From positions 37,140 through 92,780 of the forward strand of contig NZ_DGUN01000025.1 in NCBI RefSeq assembly GCF_002395745.1: 55,641 nt of DNA, read 5' to 3'. Positions 41,451 through 49,947 of this stretch are shown piece by piece. Position numbers and translations under genes: made by a program. The notes under the pieces were generated by a model, which searched no databases, was not told the DNA's origin, and was given only the letters and a program-made list of their open reading frames with translations. This DNA comes from Fibrobacter sp. UBA4309 (GTDB taxonomy: Bacteria; Fibrobacterota; Fibrobacteria; Fibrobacterales; Fibrobacteraceae). How positions within the stretch are numbered: position 1 is the first letter of the stretch; every line of letters starts with the position of its first letter.

Positions 41451-42452
41451 GTGACGAACCCGAAGCTGAAATCGTCCGTCGTCTTTGCGCTGAAACTGGT
41501 GGTCACGCTGGTTCCGGCATATTTCGTGTACAGGAACATCGTGGGGGCGCCCGACTGGGATGTCAGCGATCTGTACCGCCTGTTCTCGGCAAAGAGCGTC
41601 GGCCCGTTTTTGCTTGCCCTGCTCTGTCTCGGCGTCTCGAACTTCACGGCGTGCGTCCAATGGAAACTGCTTTTGGAAAGGCAGGGCGTGCATCTGAAGT
41701 ACATGCACCTGCTCAAGCTTTACTACGTCGGGCTTTTCTTCAACAACTTCATGCCGGGCAATGTCGGCGGTGACGTGAAGAAGGTGTACGACATCCGCAT
41801 GCAGGGCGGGCAGGATACTGTCGGCGCGGGGCTGACCGCGACCGTGTTCGACCGCCTCTACGGGCTTTTCTTCGTTACGCTTTTTGCGCTCGCGATGGGT
41901 GCGCTGTTCTTTGGCCATGACGATGCCCAGCGGGCGTTCCTGTGGCCGTCGGTTTGGATTTTCCTCGGTTTCTGCGCGATGTTCGCAGGCCTTTGCAGTA
42001 GGCGTCTCGGTAACCTGTGCTGCCTGCTCATGTCCAAGTTCTTGCCGGAGCGCATCCAAGGGCGCGTAATCCACATGTTCAACAGGTTCCGCGATTTCCG
42101 TTCGCTGAAACTCTGGGTCCAGATTTCGCTCCTCTCCGCGGTGACGCAGTCCCTGAGAATCCTCGTCCATTTCTTCTGCGGGATTGCGGTGGGCGTCGAC
42201 CTTTCTATTTCCTGGTATTTCTATTACATTCCGCTGGTGGCTATCGTGAGCGCACTCCCGATATCCATTGGCGGTTTCGGTCCGCGTGAATTGCTGGCGC
42301 AGTCGCTGTTTGCCCGTGCGGGCGTGGCGAGCCTCGAGTCCGTCGTGATCCAGTTGCTGGCTTACTTCGTGAGCCTGCTGTTGAGCCTGTTCGGTGCCTT
42401 TGCCTTCTTGCTCGGGGGCAAACCGGACGGAGCCGCCGATAAGGCTGGGTAG
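41451..42452 (+). CDS. Flippase-like membrane protein (LPG synthase/AglD transmembrane family)
   Basis: This 333-residue protein has about eight transmembrane helices. The signature GLFFNNFMPGNVGGDVKKVYDIR near residue 100 and ALPISIGGFGPRELL near 270 are typical of the UPF0104/AglD family related to the membrane half of lysylphosphatidylglycerol synthase. Members are proposed to flip lipids or lipid-linked molecules; the substrate is not known. It starts at GTG 41451, ten bases after the methyltransferase stop, so the two are probably cotranscribed. Confidence 0.85.
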   Translation: MTNPKLKSSVVFALKLVVTLVPAYFVYRNIVGAPDWDVSDLYRLFSAKSVGPFLLALLCLGVSNFTACVQWKLLLERQGVHLKYMHLLKLYYVGLFFNNFMPGNVGGDVKKVYDIRMQGGQDTVGAGLTATVFDRLYGLFFVTLFALAMGALFFGHDDAQRAFLWPSVWIFLGFCAMFAGLCSRRLGNLCCLLMSKFLPERIQGRVIHMFNRFRDFRSLKLWVQISLLSAVTQSLRILVHFFCGIAVGVDLSISWYFYYIPLVAIVSALPISIGGFGPRELLAQSLFARAGVASLESVVIQLLAYFVSLLLSLFGAFAFLLGGKPDGAADKAG

Positions 42453-42507
42453 CCTATCCCTTGCTAGATGATGCCACCGTGGCGTGGCAGTTTTCATCGA
42501 GGTTCCT

Positions 42508-44670
42508 ATGGGTGCGGAAAGCATCTTGAAGGGTCTTAACGCCGATCAGCGTGCGGCAGTGCTGCACGACCACCGGACAGGGGCGCAACTGCTTATTCTG
42601 GCGGGTGCCGGGTCGGGAAAGACGTCTGTCTTGACAAAGAGGATTCAGTACCGCATTGCGTCGGGCGTGGATCCGGAAAAAATCTTGGCGCTCACGTTTA
42701 CCGCGAAGGCCGCGGCCGAAATGCGGGAACGTGTGCAGAACCTGTTCCCCGATGCGGGGGTGCGGCTGTGTACGTTCCATTCGCTCGCGCTGTTCATGCT
42801 GAAGCAGAAGATTGGCGACCGTTTCGCTTACGAGATGGTCGGCTTCAAAAAACCTCCCGCGCCGCAGGATTCCTCGGGTCGCGAATTCCTGGAAGAAATG
42901 CTGCGGCAGAAGGTGCCCGCTGGCGCGCTGAACAGGGAGGAGCTTTTTGCGGACGGCCTGGCGCCCAGGATCCAGAAGAAGGTGGACGCGTTGCGCGCTA
43001 AGGTGCTGGAATCGGGCGCGGTTGTGTTCGAGGACCTGATATACCAGTCGATTCGTTTGTTAGAAACGTGCGACGAGGCGCGGGATACCTTCAGGAACAT
43101 GTGGTCCGAAATTCTCGTGGACGAATACCAGGACATCAACCCGGCGCAGTACCGGCTGGTGCGGGCGCTGCTCGGGGACCGCAGGGAACTGTTCGTGGTG
43201 GGCGACGATGACCAGGCCATATACGGATTCCGCGGGGCGGACATTGGCAACATCAACAGGTTCTGCGAAGATTTCAGGGACTGTACCATTATCCGCCTGG
43301 AATGGAATTACCGGTCGGTGCCTAGCATATTGCACTTGGCGAATACGATTTTCGAAAACAAGCCGCTGCGCTTGCGCAAGGTGCTGCGTGCGGGCAACAT
43401 GAACGGTTCCGGTGGCAACCCGATCTACCGCGAGAACCGGGAACCCGAAGTCTGGGTGTCGGACAATCCCGTAGAAGAAATGCAGAAGGTTGTCGAACGC
43501 ATCAAGGAAATCCGGTTCGCCTACGACTTGAAATGGGACAATTTCGCTATCCTCGTCCGCTATAACCGGCAGCGGCTGTATTACGAGGAAGCCCTCCAGG
43601 ATTTCGGGCTCCCTGTCGCTGGCGAGAAAGCGGAAGGCGAAGACGCCCCGCAAAGCGGAATCCACGTGGAGACGGTCCATGCCTCCAAGGGCCTGCAGTA
43701 TGCCGTCGTCTTTTATGCGGGGCTTGCCGAAGGGTTGACTCCCGGGGAGTGTCTCGGGAATGCCCGGCAGCGGAAAAAGCAGCTCGAAGAAGAACGACGG
43801 TTATATTATGTCGGGGTGACGCGTGCCGAGGCGTACCTGATTTTGTTATATTGCAAAAGGAGATTCTGGAAAGGGAAAATCCGCTCGTTCAAGAAGTCGA
43901 GGTTTTTGCCTGTCCAGGATAAAATGGATTTCTGTCTGAATATGCCGATTTTATTGTATAAGATATATGTCGCGACAACGGTCATTCTCTATATGCTCGC
44001 ACATATACTGGTATTGCCTTTTGTGATGCTTCGCTATCGCAAGGACCTGCAGATTTGGCTGGATAAGAAAATCCAGAAGTTCTCGGCGTTCTGCATGAAG
44101 GTGCTTCGTATCGAACTTGCCGTAGAAGACCAGGCCATCTTGGGAAAGGTGGATTGGACGCGCCCCGTGTTCGTCATGGGCAACCACAATTCGTATTCGG
44201 ATATTCCGGTCGTCTTCTTGTCGATTGAACGGACTATCGGTTTTATCGCGAAGCGCGAACTCCAGCATATCCCTTTCCTCAATTTCTGGATGCACCGTAT
44301 CGGATGCGTTTTCGTGAACCGCGAGAAGGGCGGCGGCGCGAGGCTTATTCGCGAGGCGATGGCCAGGGGCCGTTCTCCCAGGCTTTGCATGTTCCCCGAA
44401 GGAACCCGTGGCAAGGACGATAGCCTTAGCCCGTTCAAGAGCGGCGGATTTCGATTGTCCATTGAGACCGATGCGACCATCCTCCCGGTGGTAATCAAGG
44501 GAACCCGGGCGGCCTGGGAAAAGCGCGTAAGTTTAAAGCCGGTCAAGGTCTCTGTCAAGATTCTCGAACCGCTAGATATCAAGACGCTCAAGGAACAGCG
44601 CGGCGAGCTGGAACCCCGGAAAGACGTAATGAAGCTTGTCCGTGAAAGCATGGAGAAGGCCCTCGCATGA
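42508..44670 (+). CDS. Fusion of a UvrD/Rep-type helicase and a PlsC-type acyltransferase
   Basis: One uninterrupted 720-residue frame holds two unrelated enzymes. Residues 1-470 are a compact superfamily 1 helicase: Walker A AGAGSGKT (32-39), motif Ia ALTFTAKAAAEM, DEYQD (205-209), GDDDQAIYGFRG (232-243), WNYRS (266-270), VETVHASKGLQY (388-398), YVGVTRA (434-440). The 2B insertion is short. Residues 473-720 are a 1-acyl-glycerol-3-phosphate acyltransferase-like domain with a transmembrane helix at about 482-505, HX4D at His560/Asp565 and FPEGTR at 629-634. An internal ATG (43924, Met473) with AGGAT upstream could also make the acyltransferase alone. ATG 42508 with GAGG is preferred to GTG 42484. 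Its stop overlaps murI by ATGA. Confidence 0.88.
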   Translation: MGAESILKGLNADQRAAVLHDHRTGAQLLILAGAGSGKTSVLTKRIQYRIASGVDPEKILALTFTAKAAAEMRERVQNLFPDAGVRLCTFHSLALFMLKQKIGDRFAYEMVGFKKPPAPQDSSGREFLEEMLRQKVPAGALNREELFADGLAPRIQKKVDALRAKVLESGAVVFEDLIYQSIRLLETCDEARDTFRNMWSEILVDEYQDINPAQYRLVRALLGDRRELFVVGDDDQAIYGFRGADIGNINRFCEDFRDCTIIRLEWNYRSVPSILHLANTIFENKPLRLRKVLRAGNMNGSGGNPIYRENREPEVWVSDNPVEEMQKVVERIKEIRFAYDLKWDNFAILVRYNRQRLYYEEALQDFGLPVAGEKAEGEDAPQSGIHVETVHASKGLQYAVVFYAGLAEGLTPGECLGNARQRKKQLEEERRLYYVGVTRAEAYLILLYCKRRFWKGKIRSFKKSRFLPVQDKMDFCLNMPILLYKIYVATTVILYMLAHILVLPFVMLRYRKDLQIWLDKKIQKFSAFCMKVLRIELAVEDQAILGKVDWTRPVFVMGNHNSYSDIPVVFLSIERTIGFIAKRELQHIPFLNFWMHRIGCVFVNREKGGGARLIREAMARGRSPRLCMFPEGTRGKDDSLSPFKSGGFRLSIETDATILPVVIKGTRAAWEKRVSLKPVKVSVKILEPLDIKTLKEQRGELEPRKDVMKLVRESMEKALA

Positions 44671-45476
44671 TAGGTGTTTTCGATTCCGGATTCGGCGGGC
44701 TCACCATATTGCGAGACCTGAAGAAGGCGCTGCCCGATTACGACTTCCTCTATCTGGGCGACAACGCGCGAGCCCCTTACGGCTCCCGTAGTTTCGAAAC
44801 GATTTTCCGCTACACGCTCGAATCGGTACGCGAACTGTTCAAGCGCGGCTGCCCGCTGGTGATTCTCGCGTGCAATACGGCGAGCGCGAAGGCGCTCCGC
44901 AGTATCCAGCAGCAGGTTCTTCCGTTCGAGTTCCCGGACCGGCGCGTACTCGGTATTGTTCGTCCGACTGCCGAAGAAATCGGCAAGATGAGCCGGACCG
45001 GGCATATCGGGATTTTTGCCACCGCAGGGACGGTTTCTTCGGGAAGCTACCAGATAGAAATACATCATTTCTTCCCGGACCTGCACGTGACGCAGCATGC
45101 CTGCCCCATGTGGGTGCCGCTGGTCGAATGCGGCGAGGCCGGTACCGAGGGAGCCCGCTTTTTCGTAAAGAAAGAAGTCGACGCCCTGCTCGCCGAAGAT
45201 CCCGAGATAGATACGGTCCTTTTGGCCTGCACGCATTACCCGCTCCTGGAAAAGGAAATCCGGGCCGCACTTCCGCCGCAGGTCCGCCTGGTGTTCCAGG
45301 GCGGCATTGTCGCGGACAAAACCGTGGATTACCTCAGGCGCCACCCGGAGATGGACCGCCGGCTTTCCCGGAACGGCAAAACCGCGTTTTTGACGTCGGA
45401 TACCGCGAAATTCTTCGAAAAAGGTGCTTTTTTGTTCGGAATGGACGATATTTCGGCCGAGTCGTTGACTTTTTAG
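44667..45476 (+). CDS. murI: Glutamate racemase
   Basis: This 269-residue enzyme converts L- to D-glutamate for peptidoglycan. The N-terminus IGVFDSGFGGLTIL carries the catalytic Asp. The two catalytic cysteines are Cys69 (ILACNTASAKAL) and Cys188 (LLACTHYPLL). The start overlaps the stop of the helicase-acyltransferase fusion (ATGA), so translation is coupled. Confidence 0.96.
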   Translation: MIGVFDSGFGGLTILRDLKKALPDYDFLYLGDNARAPYGSRSFETIFRYTLESVRELFKRGCPLVILACNTASAKALRSIQQQVLPFEFPDRRVLGIVRPTAEEIGKMSRTGHIGIFATAGTVSSGSYQIEIHHFFPDLHVTQHACPMWVPLVECGEAGTEGARFFVKKEVDALLAEDPEIDTVLLACTHYPLLEKEIRAALPPQVRLVFQGGIVADKTVDYLRRHPEMDRRLSRNGKTAFLTSDTAKFFEKGAFLFGMDDISAESLTF

Positions 45477-45546
45477 TCCCCAAATTGTATCTTGGGGATT
45501 GTTAACGGCGAACCTGTATGGGTCCGCATGTGTTTTCTATTATCAG

Positions 45547-45568
45547 ACCGCCGACCTCGGTTGGCGGT
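45547..45568 (+). promoter_or_regulatory. Strong hairpin in the leader between murI and the next gene
   Basis: ACCGCCGACC and GGTTGGCGGT pair around a very short loop, without a T run after it. It lies about 35 bases before the start of the next gene and could be a processing or regulatory stem. The rest of this 126-base interval shows nothing clear. Confidence 0.45.
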
Positions 45569-45602
45569 TTGGTAGAGTATCACCTTTTTGAGTGGATATA
45601 AA

Positions 45603-46244
45603 ATGCCTAGAACACAGATTAATCTCGAAGGTTGGCAGGACTATCGCGGAAACGCCGCGGGTAGTTTGCTTTACGTGGAAACCAGTCACCAGTCCGAGAT
45701 GCCGGTGCGTGACCAGTTGAACGAAAATGGCAAGGGCTTCATTTATGAACCCAATTACGAGACAAACACCTACGGCTTGATGAGCTGCTACAACGTGAAA
45801 GCCATCAACGCCATTCTCAAGGCAAAGAGCCGTTACATTCTTTTCGGTACCCGTTACGAGGGCTTGAGCGAATCGGAACTGCGCAACAAGTACCTCATCA
45901 TGGGCTATATGCGCATCGACAAGATCAAGGACGTGCGTACGCGCCACATCCAGCGCTACATGGCCAACCAGGACCTCGAAGAACCGGAATGCATGCAGTT
46001 GGAACACAACTGGGCCGTGTATGGACCGATGCGTTTCGTCTCTATGGAAGATTCCTTCTTGGTGACCGACGAAATCCTCAAGGAATGGGGTTACAAGGGT
46101 CATGCTTCCCGCCAGCTCAAGGCCGTGTTCAAGAAAGAACATCTGGAACAAGTCCTTGCTTACCTGGATTCCAAGGAAGACAAGATCGAAGATTACATCG
46201 CGATTGTCGATGAATTCAAGGAAGCCCTCGCCGAAGGCGAATAG
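45603..46244 (+). CDS. Conserved-looking protein of unknown function
   Basis: This 213-residue soluble protein has no signal peptide or membrane segment. It is rich in aromatic and charged residues. The middle (ILFGTRYEGL...NKYLIMGYMRIDKI) looks like a small beta-barrel or nucleotide-modification-associated type of fold, but I cannot assign it. The C-terminus is a predicted helix rich in Lys, Glu and Asp. ATG 45603 follows a weak GTGGA; an earlier TTG at 45588 is possible. A terminator follows immediately. Codon use is like that of its neighbours, so I see no sign of recent transfer. Confidence 0.7.
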   Translation: MPRTQINLEGWQDYRGNAAGSLLYVETSHQSEMPVRDQLNENGKGFIYEPNYETNTYGLMSCYNVKAINAILKAKSRYILFGTRYEGLSESELRNKYLIMGYMRIDKIKDVRTRHIQRYMANQDLEEPECMQLEHNWAVYGPMRFVSMEDSFLVTDEILKEWGYKGHASRQLKAVFKKEHLEQVLAYLDSKEDKIEDYIAIVDEFKEALAEGE

Positions 46245-46262
46245 CCTTTACTTTTGGGAATG

Positions 46263-46293
46263 AAAAAAAACGGCCGCAAGGCCGTTTTTTTTT
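46263..46293 (+). terminator. Rho-independent terminator
   Basis: ACGGCC-GCAA-GGCCGT with A8 before and T9 after; it can act on both strands and also lies beyond the convergent GH30 gene. Confidence 0.9.
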
Positions 46294-46364
46294 ATGTGTA
46301 ATGTGGGATGTGTGATTAATCATTTCACATCCACATCATCCATCATCAATTATCAATCATCCAT

Positions 46365-48509
46365 TTATTTCACCGCTTTCACTGTCGATGCCTTCGTCTT
46401 CACGATGTACATGCCCTTGCGCACGTTGAGGCGGAGCGTGCCGTCGGCGTTGAGCGCCTGGCCCTTGATGCCGCTCCAGAGCAGGTTGCCGTTCATGTCG
46501 AATACCTTGGCGTCGGCGTCCATGTCGCTTGCGGCGAAGTTCGTACGCATGCCCTTGATGGCGTCGGAGCCGCCACAGCCGGTGGCCACGATCTTCGCGA
46601 TGTAGATGCCTTCGTTGTCGCTGTTGAACGAAAGCTGCGTGGAGCCGAAGGCGGCGCCGGTCGAGTCGATTTCGTTATCGAGCGGGACGGAAACCTGGTC
46701 CCAGGCGCCCGCAGGGGCGGTGTTGCCGTACTGGTAGTTGCTCCAGGTGCTGCCGCCCGCGCCGCCGATGTTTACGGAGGCGTCTTCGTCGCCAATGCTA
46801 CGCATAGTGAATATGAGTTCCTTGCACTTGGTGAGCGGTTCCTTTACGGCGACTGCGTCGGGGATGGTGAAGAGGGCGTGTTGGTAGCCGCATTCGTCCT
46901 GGGCGCAGTTGGCGAGCGGGATCTTTACATATTTTGAAATTCCATCGAGCGCAGTAGTCTCGAAGGTGACTGTTCCGAGAGTCTCGTCGCTCTTCCAGGT
47001 ACCTGCTCCCGATTCGTTTGCGTAATCCACGATGACGAGGGAGTCGCCAATTTGGCTGGACGGATCGATATAGGGGTCGTCGATGGGGGAGTCTTCGCAC
47101 TGGAGGGCGGCCGTGTTGCTCGTGGAGAACACAACCGTGGTGATGGACTTTGCCGGGGCGTCGATGATGGCGCCCGCGGTGACAGTCTTGCTCTTTTCTC
47201 CGCTTTCGGTAGACTGCACGGCATAGACCGGGTTGTAGCCGTTCACGGACAGGTTCAGGTTCTGGGCGGAGCCCTTGTTGATAGCGACGACGGTAATGGA
47301 GTCGCAGTCGGCGCTGCGGAAGGCGACCGCGTACACGTCAGAGCCTTCTGCCGAGGAACTCACCACGCGCCAGCCCGGGTTGACGAACTTGGAGTAATGG
47401 CGCATGGCGTGATATTCGGGGTTGATGTAGAGCTTTTCTTCGGTGCAGCCGCTCCAGCCGTTGCCCGGGCATACGCCGATGAGCTGTCCGTTCTGTTCGC
47501 CCCAGAAGAGTTCCCAGGCGATGTAGGCGTTGAGCTTGCCGCTCGTGAAGCCGACCTGCATGATGTGGGCGAGGCCGAGCATGTCCTGCTCGCGCACGGC
47601 GCTTTCCATGGTGCAGAATTCCGTCATGATGATGGGCTTGGTGTCGCTGCCGAATTTTTGGGCGATGGCGCTCATGGGCTTGCGGAAGTTCTCCGGATTC
47701 AGGTAGTTCGTGCCGGAGTTGTCGTTGCCGTCGCCAGCATGGTACAGGTGGTAGGCGTAGCCGTCAAGGTTCTTGTCGTCGAGCGCATTCGCGTATTTTT
47801 CGAAGTTGGTGTAGCCGATGCCGAGCGGTTCGGGACCGATAATCTTCGGCGGGTTCGCGAGCGTGCTGATGGAATCGCGTACGGCCTGGAGCGCCTGCTT
47901 GTAGCCGGCGATTTCGCTTGTTTCTTTGGGCTCGAACAAGGTTTCTTCGTAGTCGGCTTCCATGTCGGGCTCGTTCTGCAGGCTTATGTAGTCGGGGGTA
48001 ATACCCATCTGCTCGTATGCCTGCAGGGAAATCTTCCACCAGTGGGCGAACTCGCTGTAGACGAACTTGCCGTACGGGTCGCTGTTAGAGGACTTGAGCG
48101 TGTTCTGGCTCTTGACTTTCTGACCGTTTACGCTTCCGTTCACGCTGCCGCTCGGCTTGAGCCTGCCCGGTGCGGACCAGCTGGACATTTCGATCTTGAG
48201 GCGGTTGCCCAGGCGCTGCTTGCCAGCCTTGATGATGGCTGCATCGGCGGAAATGCTGGTCGTGTCCTCCTGCTTCCAGTTGCCGATACGGAGCAGGGAA
48301 AGGTTCAGTCCTGTGAAAGCGGTGTCATAGAAGTCCTTCTGCATCGAAGCACTCATGGCGGTAATCCAGCTCTGGTAGTAGGCGGCGCCTGCACCAAATC
48401 CGACAATCTTTTGTGCCGTGCTGGCGGGATCTACCGTGATATTTGCGGCTGTCGCAAGCGATGCCGCAGCAAGGGCGACCGAGGCCGCCGTCAGGGATTT
48501 CTTAAACAT
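46365..48509 (-). CDS. Secreted GH30 glucuronoxylanase-type glycanase with binding module
   Basis: This 714-residue enzyme has a signal peptide ending ATA (about residue 21). The GH30 catalytic barrel (about 24-380) has acid/base Glu180 in SLQNEPDM and nucleophile Glu297 in IIMTEFCTME, followed by the family's side beta-domain up to about 470. Residues about 490-640 form a jelly-roll carbohydrate-binding module (ANCAQDECGYQHALFTI, WSNYQYGNTAPAGAWDQVSVPL). The last 60 residues (AKVFDMNGNLLWSG...GMYIVKTKA) resemble type 9 secretion tails. It probably cleaves (glucurono)xylan; the exact GH30 specificity is inferred. The frame extends to 48536; ATG 48509 has AAGGA and starts a normal signal peptide. 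Confidence 0.92.
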   Translation of the reverse strand: MFKKSLTAASVALAAASLATAANITVDPASTAQKIVGFGAGAAYYQSWITAMSASMQKDFYDTAFTGLNLSLLRIGNWKQEDTTSISADAAIIKAGKQRLGNRLKIEMSSWSAPGRLKPSGSVNGSVNGQKVKSQNTLKSSNSDPYGKFVYSEFAHWWKISLQAYEQMGITPDYISLQNEPDMEADYEETLFEPKETSEIAGYKQALQAVRDSISTLANPPKIIGPEPLGIGYTNFEKYANALDDKNLDGYAYHLYHAGDGNDNSGTNYLNPENFRKPMSAIAQKFGSDTKPIIMTEFCTMESAVREQDMLGLAHIMQVGFTSGKLNAYIAWELFWGEQNGQLIGVCPGNGWSGCTEEKLYINPEYHAMRHYSKFVNPGWRVVSSSAEGSDVYAVAFRSADCDSITVVAINKGSAQNLNLSVNGYNPVYAVQSTESGEKSKTVTAGAIIDAPAKSITTVVFSTSNTAALQCEDSPIDDPYIDPSSQIGDSLVIVDYANESGAGTWKSDETLGTVTFETTALDGISKYVKIPLANCAQDECGYQHALFTIPDAVAVKEPLTKCKELIFTMRSIGDEDASVNIGGAGGSTWSNYQYGNTAPAGAWDQVSVPLDNEIDSTGAAFGSTQLSFNSDNEGIYIAKIVATGCGGSDAIKGMRTNFAASDMDADAKVFDMNGNLLWSGIKGQALNADGTLRLNVRKGMYIVKTKASTVKAVK

Positions 48510-48556
48510 ACACACATCCTTTTTTTTACTCCCCAACCCCAGAAAATATCAACTAT

Positions 48557-48613
48557 CAATCATCAATCATACATCATCAATCATCAATCATACATCATCA
48601 ATCATCAATCAAT
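48557..48613. repeat. 21-bp tandem repeat, about 2.7 copies
   Basis: The unit is CAATCATCAATCATACATCAT, repeated at 48557 and 48578 with a partial third copy from 48599. It occupies the spacer between the sugar transferase stop and the GH30 start, 48 bases upstream of GH30 on the minus strand. Confidence 0.85.
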
Positions 48614-49785
48614 TAATAGGCTCCGTCTCCCTTGAATACGACCTTGAAGGTCTTGAGGATTAGCTTGATGTCGTCGCCGATCTTGCCGTCGCGGCGGATA
48701 TAATCGTTATCCAGGCGCATCTGTCCTTCGAACGGAATGTTGCTGCGTCCGCTGACCTGCCAGATGCAAGTAAGACCTGGAGTTACGGAGAGTCGCATTC
48801 TGTGCCACGGTTCGTATTCGGCGACTTCCGAAGGAATCGGCGGACGCGGACCCACGATGGACATGTCGCCCTTGAGAATGTTGATGAACTGCGGGAGTTC
48901 GTCGAGGCTGAACTTGCGCAGGACGCGGCCGAACGGATAGATACGCGGGTCGTTCTTCATCTTGAAGGTCTTGCCGCCGGTCTCGTTCTTGGCCATCAAT
49001 TGCTGCTTGCGTTCTTCGGCATCTACGTACATGCTGCGGAACTTGTACATGGTGAACAGCTTGCCGTCTCTGCCGACACGGGTCTGCTTGAATATGACAG
49101 GACCCTTGGGGTCGCTCAACTTGACCGCGATGGCGCAGAACAGGAATACGGGCGAGAGCAGTACGAGCGCAATGCTTGTGGCGGTCAAGTCCACGAACCG
49201 CTTGATCATGTGGCGGTAGCGGATCTTGTGTGGATGCTGCCAGATGTCGGAAAGGTTTAGGCGGTTGAGCGTGAAGAAACTGCCGTTGGTGCTGTTGAAT
49301 TCCTTGAGTTTCTCGTTCAGTTCGAGATTGTCCTTCTCTTGCAGGCCGGTGTAGAGGTAGGCCTGGAAAATCGGGGTCTTGGGCTTGTGCCTCAAGTCGT
49401 GGATGAGCCCCGCGTCGTTCAGCTTGTGGAGGATTTCCTTGCGGATGGCCTCCAACGTGCTCATGTCGGAATTGAGCAGGATTAGGCCGATGCCGCTGCC
49501 GTCACTCAGGTAGCCCAGAACGTCGATGAAACGAAGGTGGGAGAACATGGTGAGCACGCTGATGCGCCACGTTTTCTCGACGGTGCGGGAAGGGCGTCCC
49601 CATCCGAAAAGGTCGTACTGATGGGAATAGATCTTGATGAACAGGAATGGCCGACGAGTCCTGTTTGCACGCAGGAACTCTTCGTTAAGACGAGCCCTGA
49701 ATAGCCTTGCCGGATAGACAATGTTTTTCAGTTTCTGCTCGTTTAGCAGGTTGCTAATCGCCGGATTGGAAATTTCCTGTTCCAT
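48613..49785 (-). CDS. Polyprenyl-phosphate sugar-1-phosphate transferase, short form
   Basis: This 390-residue protein belongs to the bacterial sugar transferase family (WcaJ/WbaP C-terminal type) that loads the first sugar phosphate onto undecaprenyl phosphate for exopolysaccharide or O-antigen. The catalytic domain begins with the membrane helix after KRFVDLTATSIALVLLSPVFLF and continues KQTRVGRDGKLFTMYKFRSMY, LRKFSLDELPQFINILKGDMSIVGPRPP and TPGLTCIWQVSGRSNI. The N-terminal 190 residues are soluble and not recognised, replacing the usual multi-helix region. ATG 49785 is chosen over the frame start at 49869, which lies in a repetitive spacer. Confidence 0.9.
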   Translation of the reverse strand: MEQEISNPAISNLLNEQKLKNIVYPARLFRARLNEEFLRANRTRRPFLFIKIYSHQYDLFGWGRPSRTVEKTWRISVLTMFSHLRFIDVLGYLSDGSGIGLILLNSDMSTLEAIRKEILHKLNDAGLIHDLRHKPKTPIFQAYLYTGLQEKDNLELNEKLKEFNSTNGSFFTLNRLNLSDIWQHPHKIRYRHMIKRFVDLTATSIALVLLSPVFLFCAIAVKLSDPKGPVIFKQTRVGRDGKLFTMYKFRSMYVDAEERKQQLMAKNETGGKTFKMKNDPRIYPFGRVLRKFSLDELPQFINILKGDMSIVGPRPPIPSEVAEYEPWHRMRLSVTPGLTCIWQVSGRSNIPFEGQMRLDNDYIRRDGKIGDDIKLILKTFKVVFKGDGAY

Positions 49786-49794
49786 GTCAAGTAA

Positions 49795-49906
49795 TTTAGA
49801 AAAAGTGGTCAGTAAACAGTGGTTAGTAAACGGGATTGCAAATGAGAAAAGCGTCATTTTTTTGACCAATCACTAATTACTAGCCGCTAACCACTAACCA
49901 CTAATT
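49795..49906. repeat. Low-complexity spacer with CCACTAA-type repeats
   Basis: 'gtggt(t/c)agtaaac' words on one side and 'aaccactaaccactaa' on the other form imperfect inverted and direct repeats between the divergent sugar transferase and hom genes. Confidence 0.55.
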
Positions 49907-49947
49907 TCTATCTTTACCGCCGTAAAATTCAAAAATGGAGACGCCTT

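Noticed and set aside
48557..48613. CRISPR or attachment-site interpretation of the 21-bp repeats
   Set aside because: The repeats are directly abutting with no unique spacers, and no recombinase is nearby.
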